Program-made: the position numbers and the translations under genes
Assembly (NCBI RefSeq): GCF_018320785.1
Contig: NC_054886.1
Span: 35,276,110-35,340,109 of the forward strand
Source: Cheilinus undulatus
Taxonomy: Eukaryota > Chordata > Actinopteri > Labriformes > Labridae
Length of the DNA stretch: 64,000 nucleotides
Direction of reading: 5' to 3'
Notes under the pieces: generated by a model
Databases searched by the model: none
What the model was told of the DNA's origin: nothing
The model's input: only the letters and a program-made list of their open reading frames with translations
Shown here: one piece after another, positions 13,201 to 22,945 of the stretch
How the letters are laid out: every line of letters begins with the position of its first letter
Numbering within the stretch: the first letter of the stretch is position 1

Positions 13201-13537
13201 CTTCCAGATTATTCGTTCGGTAACAGTTGACCTGTTAACGACCAGAATGAAGTAAATCATCAGTTTTTAGTCCACAGTGTCAGATCCCACCTATCCTGCT
13301 GAGAGAGACTCTGGGCTGAAGGACAGCCTCCAGCTGGAGCCTCTGCCGGTCGATCTCCTGCCTCAGACCCGCCGCCTCCTCCTCATATCCGGCTACGGCT
13401 CTCTCCAAGACCGCGAAGATCTCCTGCGCCGCCGTGGTCAGCTTCTCGGTAACGATCCCTCTCAGAATGTCTGCTCTAGACAGTTTATAGTCCGAGAACT
13501 CCTCCGAAGAATCAAACATCACTACAGACCCCGCCAT
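4231..13537 (-). CDS. C2H2 zinc-finger protein, 12 fingers, seven exons
   Basis: Probable nuclear DNA-binding regulator. Exons (minus): 13,537-13,291, 13,109-13,047, 11,568-11,400, 10,414-10,317, 10,147-9,918, 8,107-7,992 and 5,617-4,231. All have AG/GT borders and phases that join (1,1,2,1,0,2) into 2,310 nt, 769 residues plus TAG. Exon 1 (starting MAGSVVMF) gives an amphipathic, coiled-coil-like head (TEKLTTAAQEIFAVLERAV, then EIDRQRLQLE), typical of teleost zinc-finger proteins. Exons 4-5 encode a compact domain (DFLDLLRSTFPQL ... LTPEEVRRSLRST) that I believe recurs in fish zinc-finger proteins but cannot name. Exon 7 starts acidic, then has a lysine-rich, probable nuclear-localisation stretch (KKTRLSKKCTKKKEEK) and 12 C2H2 fingers to the C-terminus. 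Linkers are irregular; TGEKP appears only among the last fingers. An in-frame upstream ATG at 13,600 would add 21 residues; 13,537 is preferred for its AACATGG context. Donor 3 (AAG/GTTCAA) is weak but needed by the phase. It is not closely related to the 26, 46 and 53 kb copies. Confidence 0.85.
5815..6270. mobile_element. hAT-like element end with internal inverted repeat (intron 6)
   Basis: It begins CAGTGGTTTTCAAACGTTTT, a typical hAT terminus. Inside, the 5,890-5,925 stretch (GGACACCTTTGAGGCAAAAA) returns inverted at about 6,033-6,068, forming a hairpin. The right end is not clear. Confidence 0.5.
6300..6713. mobile_element. hAT-type element, right terminus at about 6,713 (intron 6)
   Basis: The right end reads ACCGTTACACCCCTAG, the inverted form of the CTAGGGGTGTAACGGT terminus common on fish hAT elements. 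The left limit is uncertain. No transposase frame is present. Confidence 0.45.
6955..7680. repeat. Dispersed TTTTAGTCTAGT repeat (intron 6)
   Basis: A run of TTTTAGTC-type words with one full copy, at about 7,340-7,402, of the unit that forms the large satellite at 40.8-42.4 kb (AGTCATCACAGATCTATTTT). It looks like an intact dispersed copy of the element from which that satellite grew. Confidence 0.6.
7795..7930 (-). pseudogene. LINE reverse-transcriptase fragment (intron 6)
   Basis: The minus strand reads roughly GAPQGSVLGPL and then, after a frame change, FHLYADDIFVYY. These are the two most conserved blocks of a non-LTR reverse transcriptase, the second with the YADD catalytic motif. Only about 45 codons remain. 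Confidence 0.75.
8288..8960. repeat. Dispersed repeat with expanded 21-bp-like minisatellite (intron 5)
   Basis: It has the same head sequence as 534-600. About 600 bases of degenerate ATAGCTGAAAATAGCATAAA units follow, so this array is several times longer than the copy at 600-835. Confidence 0.7.
9340..9690 (-). repeat. A-rich strand of the TTTTTGCC family (intron 5)
   Basis: Words such as AAAATGGG, GGCAAAA and GTGGTAAA are the reverse complement of the T-rich family seen at 2,727, 12,520, 28,630 and elsewhere. No clear ends. Confidence 0.5.
10613..11244. mobile_element. PIF/Harbinger-type MITE, 632 bp (intron 3)
   Basis: The ends are inverted repeats: GACCCCGTTCACACGGATAC at the left and, read inward from the right, GGCCCCGTTCACATGGAAAC. 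A TTA trinucleotide flanks both sides (10,610-10,612 and 11,245-11,247), matching the three-base target preference of PIF/Harbinger elements. It has no transposase. Confidence 0.8.
11760..12744 (+). mobile_element. TTTTTGCC-family MITE interrupted by a hAT element (intron 2)
   Basis: T-rich TTTTGCC / CCCATTTT words lie on both sides of the 529-bp hAT at 11,981-12,509. The right end (GGCTCTTTGGTTGAGTAACG) is the family terminus. Confidence 0.6.
11981..12509. mobile_element. hAT-type non-autonomous element, 529 bp, nested (intron 2)
   Basis: The left end TTGGGGTGGGC and the inverted right end TAGGGCTGGGC are terminal inverted repeats (9 of 11). A perfect 8-bp target duplication, ATTTTATG, flanks it at 11,973-11,980 and 12,510-12,517, the size expected for hAT transposition. 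It is inserted in the T-rich MITE. Confidence 0.85.
12743..13000. mobile_element. Short MITE, 258 bp, near-perfect TIRs (intron 2)
   Basis: The 24-base ends match at 23 positions in inverted orientation; both contain TACGTAGACGCCTCATTG. No convincing target duplication could be assigned because the left side abuts the end of another element. It lies 46 bases downstream of exon 2's donor. Confidence 0.75.
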
Positions 13538-13620
13538 GTTTGAGGTGCGCGCGAATAACGGCCCGACTGGAAAGCGGAAAAAACAAGAGTTCCGCTTCAT
13601 GTCTTCCTTCTATGTGTGGC
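13538..13620 (-). promoter_or_regulatory. Probable promoter/5'UTR of the seven-exon zinc-finger gene
   Basis: On the minus strand this stretch holds CGCGCG, two CGGAA/TTCCG ETS-like sites and an ATGGCGG start context. These are typical of TATA-less housekeeping promoters. Inference from composition and position only. Confidence 0.45.
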
Positions 13621-13744
13621 GATGATGGCGTCTGCCTATTACTGCCACCTAGTGGATGCAAGGAAAAGCGATCAGGGCCGCTGAAAATTTATGTTTGAAA
13701 TCTATGTTTTCTCCTCATATTCTCAATAAAAAGTCAAATTTCTA

Positions 13745-14000
13745 AGAAAATTAATTTTTCCCTTTAATTATGAACTCTGACCTTAACTAAGTCAGTGAGG
13801 CCTGCAGGTCTTTAGATGGTATGGGTTCTTCTGGGACCTCCTGGATGAGTCATCCATGTGGTCTGGATGGAGGGCAGGTCTGCCCCAGTGATTGTCTCTG
13901 CGGTCCTTATTGCCAAGGCAGTCTGTTTTTGTCCAGTTTGGGGGCAGACCCAAACCAGACCGTGATGGAGGTGCAGAGAACTACGATGGAGTATTAGAAC
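13745..14000 (-). pseudogene. LINE ORF2 C-terminal scrap joined to a Tc1 N-terminal scrap
   Basis: On the minus strand 14,000-13,835 reads SITVWFGSAPKLDKNRL and, after a frame change, RTAETITGADLPSIQTTW. This is the C-terminal region of L2/Rex-type LINE ORF2. At about 13,850-13,745 it changes to SSRRSQKNP and then a TCTAAAGACCTGCAGGCCTC sequence seen in the 5' part of fish Tc1-like transposases. Both are decayed. Confidence 0.6.
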
Positions 14001-14035
14001 AACATGAACAATCAGGTTTTTATTTTAACATTATG

Positions 14036-14400
14036 AGACTAAAGTCGTAATATTACGAGAAAAAAGTCGTAATATTACGAGAAAAAAGTTGTGATATTAC
14101 GCGGAAAAAGTCATAATATTACGAGACTAAAGTCGTATTATTACGCGAAAAAGGTCGTAATATTATGCGAAAAAGTCATAATATTACGAGGAAAAAAAGG
14201 TTGTAAATTTACGCGAAAATAATCATAATATTACGAGGCTAAAGTCGTAATATTACGAGAATAAAGTCGCGATATTACGCGAAAAAGTCATAATATTGCA
14301 AGAATAAAGTCGTAATATTTAAAAAAAAAGAGTCGTAATAATACGCTGAAAAAGACATAATATTACGAGAATAAAGTCGTGATATTACGGAAATAAAATA
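14036..14400. repeat. Minisatellite, about 22-bp unit containing CGTAATATTACG
   Basis: Around 16 degenerate units of the type AAAAAGTCGTAATATTACGA. Each contains the 12-base palindrome CGTAATATTACG or a mutated form. The A+T-rich flank to 14,510 has scattered units in the opposite orientation. Confidence 0.85.
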
Positions 14401-14689
14401 TTACAAGAAAGACAGTCTGCCGTGGATCTACGATCTACATAATATTACAACTTTTTTCTAATATTATGAATTTATTCTTGTAAAATTACGACTTTTTTTC
14501 TTAACCCTTTAGTCTCCACAGAGACTCTGGGTGCCGGACTTTCAAATAAACAAAAATTAAATAAATATTTGGGTCTGATTGTATTATTGTATTAGTATTT
14601 GTATTACTTTCAAAACAATGGTGATTGAGCTCTAATATTAATTCATTTTTTTTTACACTTTTAACCTCTTTCATTTCTTCATTTCGCCT

Positions 14690-15400
14690 TTTCTGCAACA
14701 TTTTCTGCCCCTCAACTTATTTTTGATCATTTTTGCCACTTTTAAAACAATATTTGCCACTTTTGCCCATTTTGACACTCTTTAACCCATTCTTGCACTT
14801 TCCTGCCAATGACTGTTCCAGTGTCCCACTCTTTAACCGCTTTTCACTACTCTGCCAGGCTTTTTTTGCAATGTTTTTGCCTCTTTAAAATCATTTTTAT
14901 TTTCTCTAACCCTTTTAAACCAATTTTCCTGCACATTTTTGCCCCTTTGTGCCCCACTTGTATCCATTTTTGCCACGTTTTAACCCTTTCTTATTACTTT
15001 TTTGCACCATTTTTGCCACTGAAAACTTTTTTTTTTTTTTTTAAGTTTTTGCCTCTTTTTTCCTCTTTTACCATTTTTTTGGCCATATTTTTACCTCTTT
15101 TCCTGCACATTTTTGCCCCTTTGTGTCACTTTTGTATCCATTTTCTCCACTTCTTAACCCTTTTTCATTACTTTTTTGCACCATTTCCCCACTAATAACC
15201 CCTTTTTAAAAATCATTTTTGCCCCTTCTTTCCTCTTTTACCATTTTTTTTGCCACATTTTAACCTCTTTTCCTGCACATTTTTGCCCCTTTGTGTCTCC
15301 ACAACCCATTTTGCCACTCTCTAACCCCTTTTTATCACTTACTCAGGCCATTCTTGCAACATTTCTGCCAGTCTTAACCCATTTTTAAAAATCTATTTAC
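14690..15400 (+). repeat. TTTTTGCC-family T-rich repeat
   Basis: About 700 bases of CCATTTTTGCCACTTTT-like words. A longer segment recurs within it at about 15,080, 15,130 and 15,260 (TTTTTGCCCCTTTGTGTC). The open frames in it are by-products of the composition. Confidence 0.7.
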
Positions 15401-16016
15401 TAATTATGAATGACGAGTGAATTTCTGTAAAAACAGGTCAACATCAGATCTTTCTAAAACTATTTCAATAATCTTTTTTAATGGATTTAACAGCTGCAGA
15501 CATTTGAAGCCAAAAGACACTCCTAAAACCAAAACATCTTCTTTCCCTCCTTTCTGGATTGAATGATCTTCTGGGGGCCGCACAGGAAGCATTGGGGGGC
15601 CTGATATGGCCCTCGGGCCGCCAGTTGATGACCAGAACATGCCAATAAGCTGCTTTTGAGCCATAATCAGGCAGTCGCATTCAGCTGCACCGAAGGAAGA
15701 CAACGTATCGCCTGGACATGCGCCAGAGATGTGCTGATGGTGTTGTGAATTTTCCAACTTGTCAGTAAAGTTTTTGGACAGATCATTTAATCAATAAAAA
15801 AAAATAAAAATAAAAACCACCTATTAATGTCTCTCTGTATGGTTGATTTGAATAAATGTGTGTTTAGTAAATGTTTTTTCTTTCATTAGCAGAAAAAACG
15901 ATAGCAAGCCTGCCCAGGGCTGGCAGACCTCTGAAAGACCTGGAAGCGGGTCTCCTATTAGACCCTAGACTGGACACAAAAATTCTAACCTGACCTGAGC
16001 CGATGAATACTCTCTC
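15400..16016. other. Intergenic with a possible hAT scrap
   Basis: Around 15,590-15,640 the words GGCCCTCGGGCCGCCAGTTG resemble the ends of common fish/vertebrate hAT-type repeats. Nothing else was recognised. Confidence 0.35.
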
Positions 16017-16636
16017 TAACCCTGCGTTCACACCAAGCGCGAACGATCGCTTAATTCGCGCGAATAAACTCGCGCTGTTCGCGCGAACTCTCTGCCGAAA
16101 AACGCGAGGAGGGAGGGGCTTTCTTCTCCACATCCGGCATCAGTCAGCTGTCAATGGCGGAGCTGGACCACACGCAAGAGACAGCTGCTGTGGAAAGTCC
16201 ATAACTGACGGACACTCGTCGGGGCTGGGTGCATCGGATCCCCGGGAGACCCACACAGCTCGGAGAAGTCCACCACCACCTTCTCCGGAAGCGTCGTCTG
16301 GATGACGGCAGCCTCCGGTGCTATTGTCGGCTAGCCCGGTTAGCCCCTGTTAGCTTGAATCGGTGCCGTGATATCACTCCAGGATATCAACTACAGACAA
16401 TATCCCAGCTGCAGATACCTGTCCACCTGTCTCCGGTGAGTAATTATGCATGTTTTAGTGGAAAATATTTGACAAAGTGCAACACATGAGAGGGGAGTCA
16501 TAGATGCAGAGTAGTCTGTCTGTATGAGTCTGTGGTCATTACAGAGCTCCACTGAAAGGTCACTGGTTATGTCTGTATGAGGACATACTGAAGTTACAGA
16601 TCTTTGATCCATATCTTATCACAGCTCGCCACACTG

Positions 16637-16670
<34 letters not shown>

Positions 16671-16676
16671 TACAGA
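16637..16676. repeat. (TA)n microsatellite
   Basis: A run of TATATATA passing into CACATATATACA. Confidence 0.9.
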
Positions 16677-16930
16677 CACGTGTGCTGCTTCTGCTATTGT
16701 CTGGTCATTCAGGTGGAAATGACCACATGTAGTTTCATTAACCACATTAAACAGAGGCAGGAAATGATCTCACCCAGATCAATGGAAAAATAAAAATGAC
16801 TTGTATATTTCACACACCACTATTACCAATTAACAGCAGAAGACATGAGGACACGCATGTGCAGTCATGTACACATGTATTATTATAATGATGCTACTTC
16901 ATGGTGACTCTCATCTACAGTTTTTCTCTG

Positions 16931-17128
16931 CTACTCAGTTACGTTATGTTTTTTTTTATGTTCTAGATATCTTCCACTGATGACTCCTTCAGGACCATTG
17001 CTAGCAGCTTCTGGCTCAGTGTTCCCTCCGTCTGTAAGATCATCCTGGATATAATCACTGCCATCTGAAAACCTCATGGCATCCTTCTCAGCAGGAGCAG
17101 TCCCATGGCAATTCACCATGTAGTGCAA
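16931..17128 (-). pseudogene. Possible Harbinger transposase C-terminal scrap
   Basis: A 65-codon minus frame ends with NGPEGVISGRYLE. This resembles the G-x-(V/I)-x-x-G-x-(W/Y) tail seen near the C-terminus of PIF/Harbinger transposases. The catalytic DDE core is not visible. The assignment rests mainly on its position inside the element. Confidence 0.3.
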
Positions 17129-18082
17129 AAAGCATCACATCACCACAGCTCTTTAAAGAGACAGCCACAGCAACAAACTTCCTGTACTTTTATATTTCAT
17201 ATAAACACCATAACAAAATTGTTTCAGTGCTTTGATACCTGTCCTATTATTATTATGACATTATGATGCTAATAGAACTATTCAGTAACTAGATTTATTT
17301 CTTGTTTGAAAGATGCATTTCTCTAGGCACCACACATAGGAAGTTATAATAACTGGTAGCCTATTCTTAACAGAGTAATGTGCACAGATCCAGAAATAGC
17401 TCATCTATAAAGGTCTTGATACCAATAACACACTTTATCTACTGGGAAAAAGGAGGTAGATCCTGGGCTTCAGAATGAGTAATTATTAACTTAATGACAG
17501 GAAGCTCTTTACTTCAGATAAAACTATTTTAATCTAGGTTTAACAAGACAGCACCATGTATCAGGACAGCTGAATCTGTGAATGATTTTATGACTGAAAT
17601 GTAGTACTTGCTCTTTTTAATTACCTTGGCAAGAGGCTAAATATATACAATACAGAAATTTAAGATAGCTCCAATTAAAAAGTTTTTGACTGAAAGTTAT
17701 CCCAGACTTACCAGCCAACCAAACATGAGCAATAATTAGACTTTAAATGATCATACAGTGCTGACACTGACATGAGTGTTAATGTTAATCAAATATCTAC
17801 TCCATGATAATAAGAGAAACATGAGATTGTTACCTTAAAAAGTCCAACTTTGATTGTTACTAAAAGACAATTTAATTTATAAAAAGGACAAACATTTAAC
17901 ATTTAAACAAACTTAAATCAATTTACAACAGAAACATAAAGGAGCGTGCTTGGAGGAGTTAAATGGAAGAGAGAGGAATCAGAAGGAGAGGAGACAGGAG
18001 ATTAAAGTCTGGCTCATTCCCTGCAGAGATATTTACCTCAGTTTGTAGAAACCAAAACTATTCCATAGGTTCCAACTGTTAT

Positions 18083-19310
18083 AGATTAAGCAGAACAGTG
18101 CTATATTTATACATCAGTCTATGAATTTGAAGACAAATTTGTTCATCTGAAGCAGCAATCTCTGCAGGGAAGGAAGCAGACTTTTCATCCTCTCCACCTC
18201 CTGCTGCAGGCGGACTGGTCTTCGGGGCCTCAAGCAACATCCTCTCCACCTCCATGAGCTGCTGTCTGGAGTCACTCAGGGGTCTCCTCCTTGGGGTCTC
18301 TGTAATGGAAACAACATATTTAGTGGTACTATTGTAATTCATCAATAGAATACTACTAAGGAAACACACAGTAAAGGATCAGGTTGTGACATGAGAGGCA
18401 GCACTAGCTCTACCAAAGATAAACATACATGCATGAATTACATTATAAAATATCTGGTCTAAAGAAAGCTGTTATAGATTACTTCCCTCCTCCTTTAAAA
18501 TTCTCAGAATGATCAGTTTAATACCAAATCTATCATTTGTTGATTGATGTGGCTCTATTCATTTACATACCTGTGGGAACAGCAGCTGGAGTGGATGGGC
18601 CAGGTGTTGGAGGAGCAGAAGCAGCAGCAGGTAGTAGTGTTTCAGAGAGGAGTACATGATGTTCTGATAAAATACAGAAGTGTACATATGAACACAGTAC
18701 ACAGGTTCAGCTATGACACTATTTATATTCTTGTTTGTCCACATAAAAACAACTTTCCATTTGTAGCCTCTGAAGACATTTGTCCCTAAATATTTCCATG
18801 CTGTGTGTGCTGTCAACAAACTTTATACCTCATCTGCTGGCCCTGATCTTCATGGAAGTCCTCTGCAGCCCGACTGTCCTCGACCCCCCTCTCCATGTTA
18901 CTGCTCGTCCCCCTTTGGTGATGGAGGGTCCTGATGGCCCTGCCCCCGACCCACTCCTCCACTCTGTCTCCTTTCTCCTCTTCTGCAAATACGTGTCCCT
19001 CTGTTTCTTCCATTTCCTTCATCATAACCCACCTGAATAAAACACACAACTGTCCAGTAGTGAGGGGGAAATTAGCATGCCTGACGATGTTATGCTAACT
19101 CGGGCTGTGCTAACTTCATAATAGATGGCAGAAAACGCGTGATAGACGGATGTTTGTACAACTTACCAGACAATCCGACGTCCTCCCTGACTTTCCTCCA
19201 AGCGATCTCCTTTTATTCCTGTGCCGGTGGAACAGGCACGTTGTGTGGTAGAGCTCGGGGCACACACAGAAACAGACAACCCCGGTCTCTGCTCCATTTT
19301 CGGGTTGAAT
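18083..19310 (-). pseudogene. MADF-domain gene of the Harbinger element, frameshifted
   Basis: The minus strand carries the start of a MADF (Myb/SANT-like) domain: PELYHTTCLFHRHRNKR in one frame and IAWRKVREDVGLSG in the next, just before a GTAAG donor at about 19,165. At least two frame changes are needed. Exon-like blocks with AG/GT borders follow at about 19,035-18,825, 18,650-18,571 (proline/alanine-rich) and 18,299-18,088, the last ending in TAA after a glutamate-rich, leucine-rich tail. PIF/Harbinger elements normally carry such a DNA-binding partner beside the transposase. The second half of the MADF domain is missing, so this copy is dead. Confidence 0.55.
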
Positions 19311-19699
19311 GAGCCGCTTCCTCCGGGCCGGCCCTCCTTCGGAAACATCCGGTGACGTCGCCGGAGGATCTCCATGCTGATTGGCCATCGCGGCGCGAAA
19401 ATTCGCCGGAGTTCAATTTTTTGAACTCGAGCGTAGACGCGATGAAGCGAACTGGCGGCGCGAATTCGCCTCATTCGCGCGAATCACTCGCGCGTATCGC
19501 GCGTCACGCGCCGCGTATTCGCGCGATTCGCGCCGCCCGAGGCGAAGGGGCGTCAACTCGCGTCTTTACATTGACTTTACATGGGATTCACTCGCGCTTG
19601 GTGTGAACGCACGGTAAGACCAGCCTGGCCTGGTCTGTCCCATTAACTGCATTTATGGGCCCCAGCCTGATGAGGAACTGGGTTGAAATAAAGTTTACT

Positions 19700-20100
19700 T
19701 AAAAAAAAGACAACCAACACTCCCGCCATTCATCTACTTCCGATTAGTGCTGAGTGCGAGGACGTAATAAATAAATAAATAAAAAGGCAGTTTTGGTCCC
19801 CTGCAGTTTTTACCATCCAAAAAACAATGTTAGGCTATATTAAATGGAAACAAGTTGAGCACTAGGATCAAGCAGAAAACAGCTGCTCAAGCTGAAGCCT
19901 GTTTCCCTTTAGACCGCCCCCTGGCCCACAAGCTCATCGATTGGCTCTGTCGTTTCTTGCTAACGTGTGATTGGCCGTCCCCGCTGTCGCTCCATCTGGT
20001 TGTAAACAGCTCCTGGACTACAGCACATGAGCACACCGGTGTTTAGCTAGTTGGCCATGAGTCCACGTTCATCTGCTGCTGTAAGTTGTTGACATGTTGG
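19700..20100 (+). promoter_or_regulatory. Possible promoter and short first exon
   Basis: A GC-richer stretch with two ATTGG (inverted CCAAT) boxes at about 19,940 and 19,970. It also has an ATG with a short frame (MSPRSSAA) ending at GTAAGT near 20,082. No downstream exon could be joined to it. Confidence 0.25.
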
Positions 20101-20359
20101 GCATTTGTTCTGCCTGGGTCACGTCAGCTAGACGGATTTTAATATCAGAGGTTTCGTTTACATTAACATTGAATGTGTGTCTGTGTGCGTGCATGCGTGT
20201 GTGTGTATGTGTGTTTGGTAATCAGCCAGGTGGCAAGATGTCGAAAAAAGAAAACTGGATATAAGAGACTTCTTTAGAAGTCAAAGTGTAAGTTACTCAG
20301 AGGAACACATTACACCACAAACTCCTTCCCCTCATCATCAGAAACTCAGACTCTCTCCC

Positions 20360-20565
20360 CTCCTATTATTATTATTATTATTATTAGTAGTAGTAGTAGT
20401 AATAGTATTACTTGTATTTTCTTTTAAATATTCTATTATTTAACTTTATATATTGCAATCAATATGTTCATATTATGTAATTGTTTTATTCTTGTAAAGT
20501 GTCTTTGAGTTTTATTGAAAGAGCTGACAAATAAAATATTATTATTATTATTATTATTATTACTG
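20360..20565. repeat. (ATT)n / (TAG)n microsatellites
   Basis: TTATTATTATTA runs at 20,363-20,385 and 20,538-20,563, with TAGTAGTAG at 20,386-20,402. Confidence 0.9.
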
Positions 20566-20924
20566 TAGAGCCTCAACAACACAGAGATTTTAAAAAAGCG
20601 TATATTTAAAGCCAAAGAGATACACTTTTTGATTTTTTTTCTCATGTATTATTTGTGTTTTGAAAGGCAGCCACTGTTTAAAAACACTAACAATGAAAGT
20701 TTGTGGGGAAAATAAAATAAAACCTTGGATTATAAATGTGATTTTATACATCCATATTGTTTGTGAATAAATTAGACATAATAATTGAGAAACTGAGTTT
20801 TGTCTTCAGACTATACCATCAAAATCAATGATTGTTGCATCCCTAATTGTCCCACTGTTCATATGTCATCCATCAATATATTTTTGTCAGGTGACAGATA
20901 ATAGAAATCCAGAATAAGATACAG

Positions 20925-21172
20925 GAGGAGGTAGAGGAGGAGATACAGGAGGAGGTAGAGGAGGAGATACAGAAGGAGGTAGAGGAGGAGATACAGAAGG
21001 AGGTAGAGGAGGAGATACAGGAGGAGGTAGAGGAGGAGATACAGGAGGAGGTAGAGGAGGAGATACAGGAGGAGGTAGAGGAGGAGATACAGGAGGAGGT
21101 AGAGGAGGAGATACAGGAGGAGGTAGAGGAGGAGAGGCTGGAGGAGGTAGAGGAGGAGAGGCTGGAGGCTCA
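20925..21172. repeat. Purine-only minisatellite, 24-bp unit
   Basis: About ten copies of an AGGAGGTAGAGGAGGAGATA-type unit, plus strand almost all purine. On the minus strand it reads as a repetitive leucine/tyrosine frame that is a by-product of the 8-codon period. Confidence 0.9.
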
Positions 21173-21414
21173 CAGGTGAGGTTGAAAGAATAAAGATATG
21201 TTAGTCATGAGATTGAGCATTGTGACAAATGTTAGGGGGACGATAATCTTATCTTTATGCTTATTATAGCTTATTTGTTCTCAAAAATTAGGTATAATTT
21301 TATGTAAATAAGGTCTATTGACCATACCCCCCGTACTCAAACTAGTTGTGCCCCCCCCCACCTCTGAAATCAAAATTTCGTCCATGGCTGAGTGTGAGCG
21401 AGTCCACACGGCCC

Positions 21415-21510
21415 TTCGTCTCCTCTGAGGGTTAAAGAGATTTTCAGCTGGTCTGCCAACCGCCAAAGAAGAAGAAGAAGAAGAAAAGGAGGAAGAAGAA
21501 GAAGGTAAAG
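21415..21510 (+). other. Segment shared with 50,145-50,205 (inverted), with (GAA)n
   Basis: It contains GATTTTCAGCTGGTCTGC and then AACCGCCAAAGAAGAAGAAG, followed by GGTAAAGTGATCTGTGCT. The same order occurs on the minus strand at 50,205-50,110. It could be a non-coding first exon ending at AAG/GTAAAG, or a dispersed repeat. Copies 1 and 2 of the zinc-finger gene lie downstream in matching orientation. Confidence 0.4.
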
Positions 21511-21539
21511 TGATCTGTGCTGAAGTTGGTTGTCTGTTC

Positions 21540-22930
21540 ATATTCTGTGTTTAGTAGTGATTAGTGGCCATGTGTCCGGACAGGCTGGAATTTAAATGCC
21601 TTGTCTCTTATTTGTCCCCCTTTTGGATTCGCACCTGAACGCACCGCAGCATCTTGCCCATTGCTCTCTCCCATCAGTCTGTTTGTTTGTTAAATATGAT
21701 CCAGGTAATGTAGGCCACATTAGTAGATTAACCCTGAAGAGATCTGTTTTTTGGAGATCGATGCCATGCTCCATTTTGTTTTTGCAGGACTAATTTAAAG
21801 TCCGTAAAAATATTGTTACATTGTGCTTTCTCAATGTTTTTAAGTACAAGTTTGACATTTTGAGGGTTTAGACCAGGAAGAACCAACATCCAGCTGTTAG
21901 GGAGGACTTACTGTCCGGAACGTTTGACCATTCAGAGGGCATCTGCTCCATGCTTCACTGCCCCGGAACTGAAGGACGAGGCACGGATGCAAATGAGGGA
22001 GCACAAGCGCGGGAACGTGACGTAACGTGAATGAACAACAAAAGGAGCCGCTTCAGGGTGCTTCTCACATCTCTGGTTATAAAGGCTTGAGTCTTTGGCG
22101 TGAGTCTTAGTCCCGCCCACCAGAGACACGTGGAGAGACCGAGGAATCGACAGGGAAGACTGAAGCCATAAGACCGACGATTAACGGTCCATGGGACGTC
22201 CTTCTCTCTGCAGCGTCACGTAAAGCGACGTCAGTTTATGATGACGGTACCGGCTGATCATCAATCAGCTGATCATCAATCAGCTGTCAGGAGGCAGAAA
22301 CAGCAGTGTCTGCATAATTTATACCGTATTCATTGTAAACAAATCTCCACACTGACAGTGTTTGGTCTCAGTGTGGATCAGAAACCCCTGCATGAAGAGA
22401 AACCTGCAGTAAACATCAGGAGTTTTAAAAGCTCAATAACTGATGGGCTGGGATTTAAAAAGTGTTTGAAATAAGCATTTACAGTGAAATATTGAGAATA
22501 TATTTAATAAAATCAATAATAAAGAGTGAATCAGTGTAGAATTTATATTTGATTTGTTTTCTGATTCACCTTCAAACATCAAACATGTTAAAAGCTCAAA
22601 AAATCAAGAGATTCAGATACAAATCTTCCCTTTCCCCCCAAAAAACGACATTATTTAGAGGATTTATTTCTACATTCAGTCCTCCATAGCCTTAATTTAG
22701 ACAAAAGATAGTCGTAGGAAAGTGAGCAATGTTTTGTTCATCTGATTTAGTCATCAATGTCGTATAAAATATGACAGTATTACAGCAACGTCTATACAGA
22801 GACGTCTTTACAACGACATGAAAATGACTGCTTTTCACCGTTCACTTTTCTATTAAATCTAGACGTTGTTTAGACAGAGTGGAGACGTTTTTTAATGTCT
22901 TTACAACTATTTTTGCTGGATGTTTTAGTC
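21540..22930. other. Intergenic, nothing recognised
   Basis: No element ends or exons were identified. A short direct repeat, GCTGATCATCAATCA, occurs twice near 22,253-22,285. Confidence 0.35.
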
Positions 22931-22945
22931 TATTTAGTATTTTTT

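Larger units (their letters stand above)
16020..19614 (-). mobile_element. PIF/Harbinger transposon, 3.6 kb, decayed
   Basis: The terminal inverted repeats match at 22 of 23 bases. The shared core is TGCGTTCACACCAAGCGCGA, read inward from both ends. A TAA target duplication flanks it (16,017-16,019 and 19,615-19,617). Both sub-terminal regions are very rich in GCGCGAA-type words. A MADF gene remnant lies on the minus strand in the right half, and a possible transposase scrap lies at 16,931-17,128. The rest of the interior (17.1-18.0 kb) shows no recognisable frame. Confidence 0.8.

Noticed and set aside
14036-14400. TAATATTAC nonanucleotide repeated many times, as at rolling-circle origins of small ssDNA viruses
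   Set aside because: It is part of an AT-rich minisatellite palindrome, with no stem-loop in the required setting and no Rep gene nearby.
16020-19614. CpG-island gene promoter at the GCGCGAA-rich ends (16.0 and 19.4-19.6 kb)
   Set aside because: These regions are the inverted ends of the Harbinger element, which explains their composition.
20859-21173. Leucine/tyrosine-repeat open frame on the minus strand
   Set aside because: By-product of the purine-only 24-bp minisatellite with a period divisible by 3.
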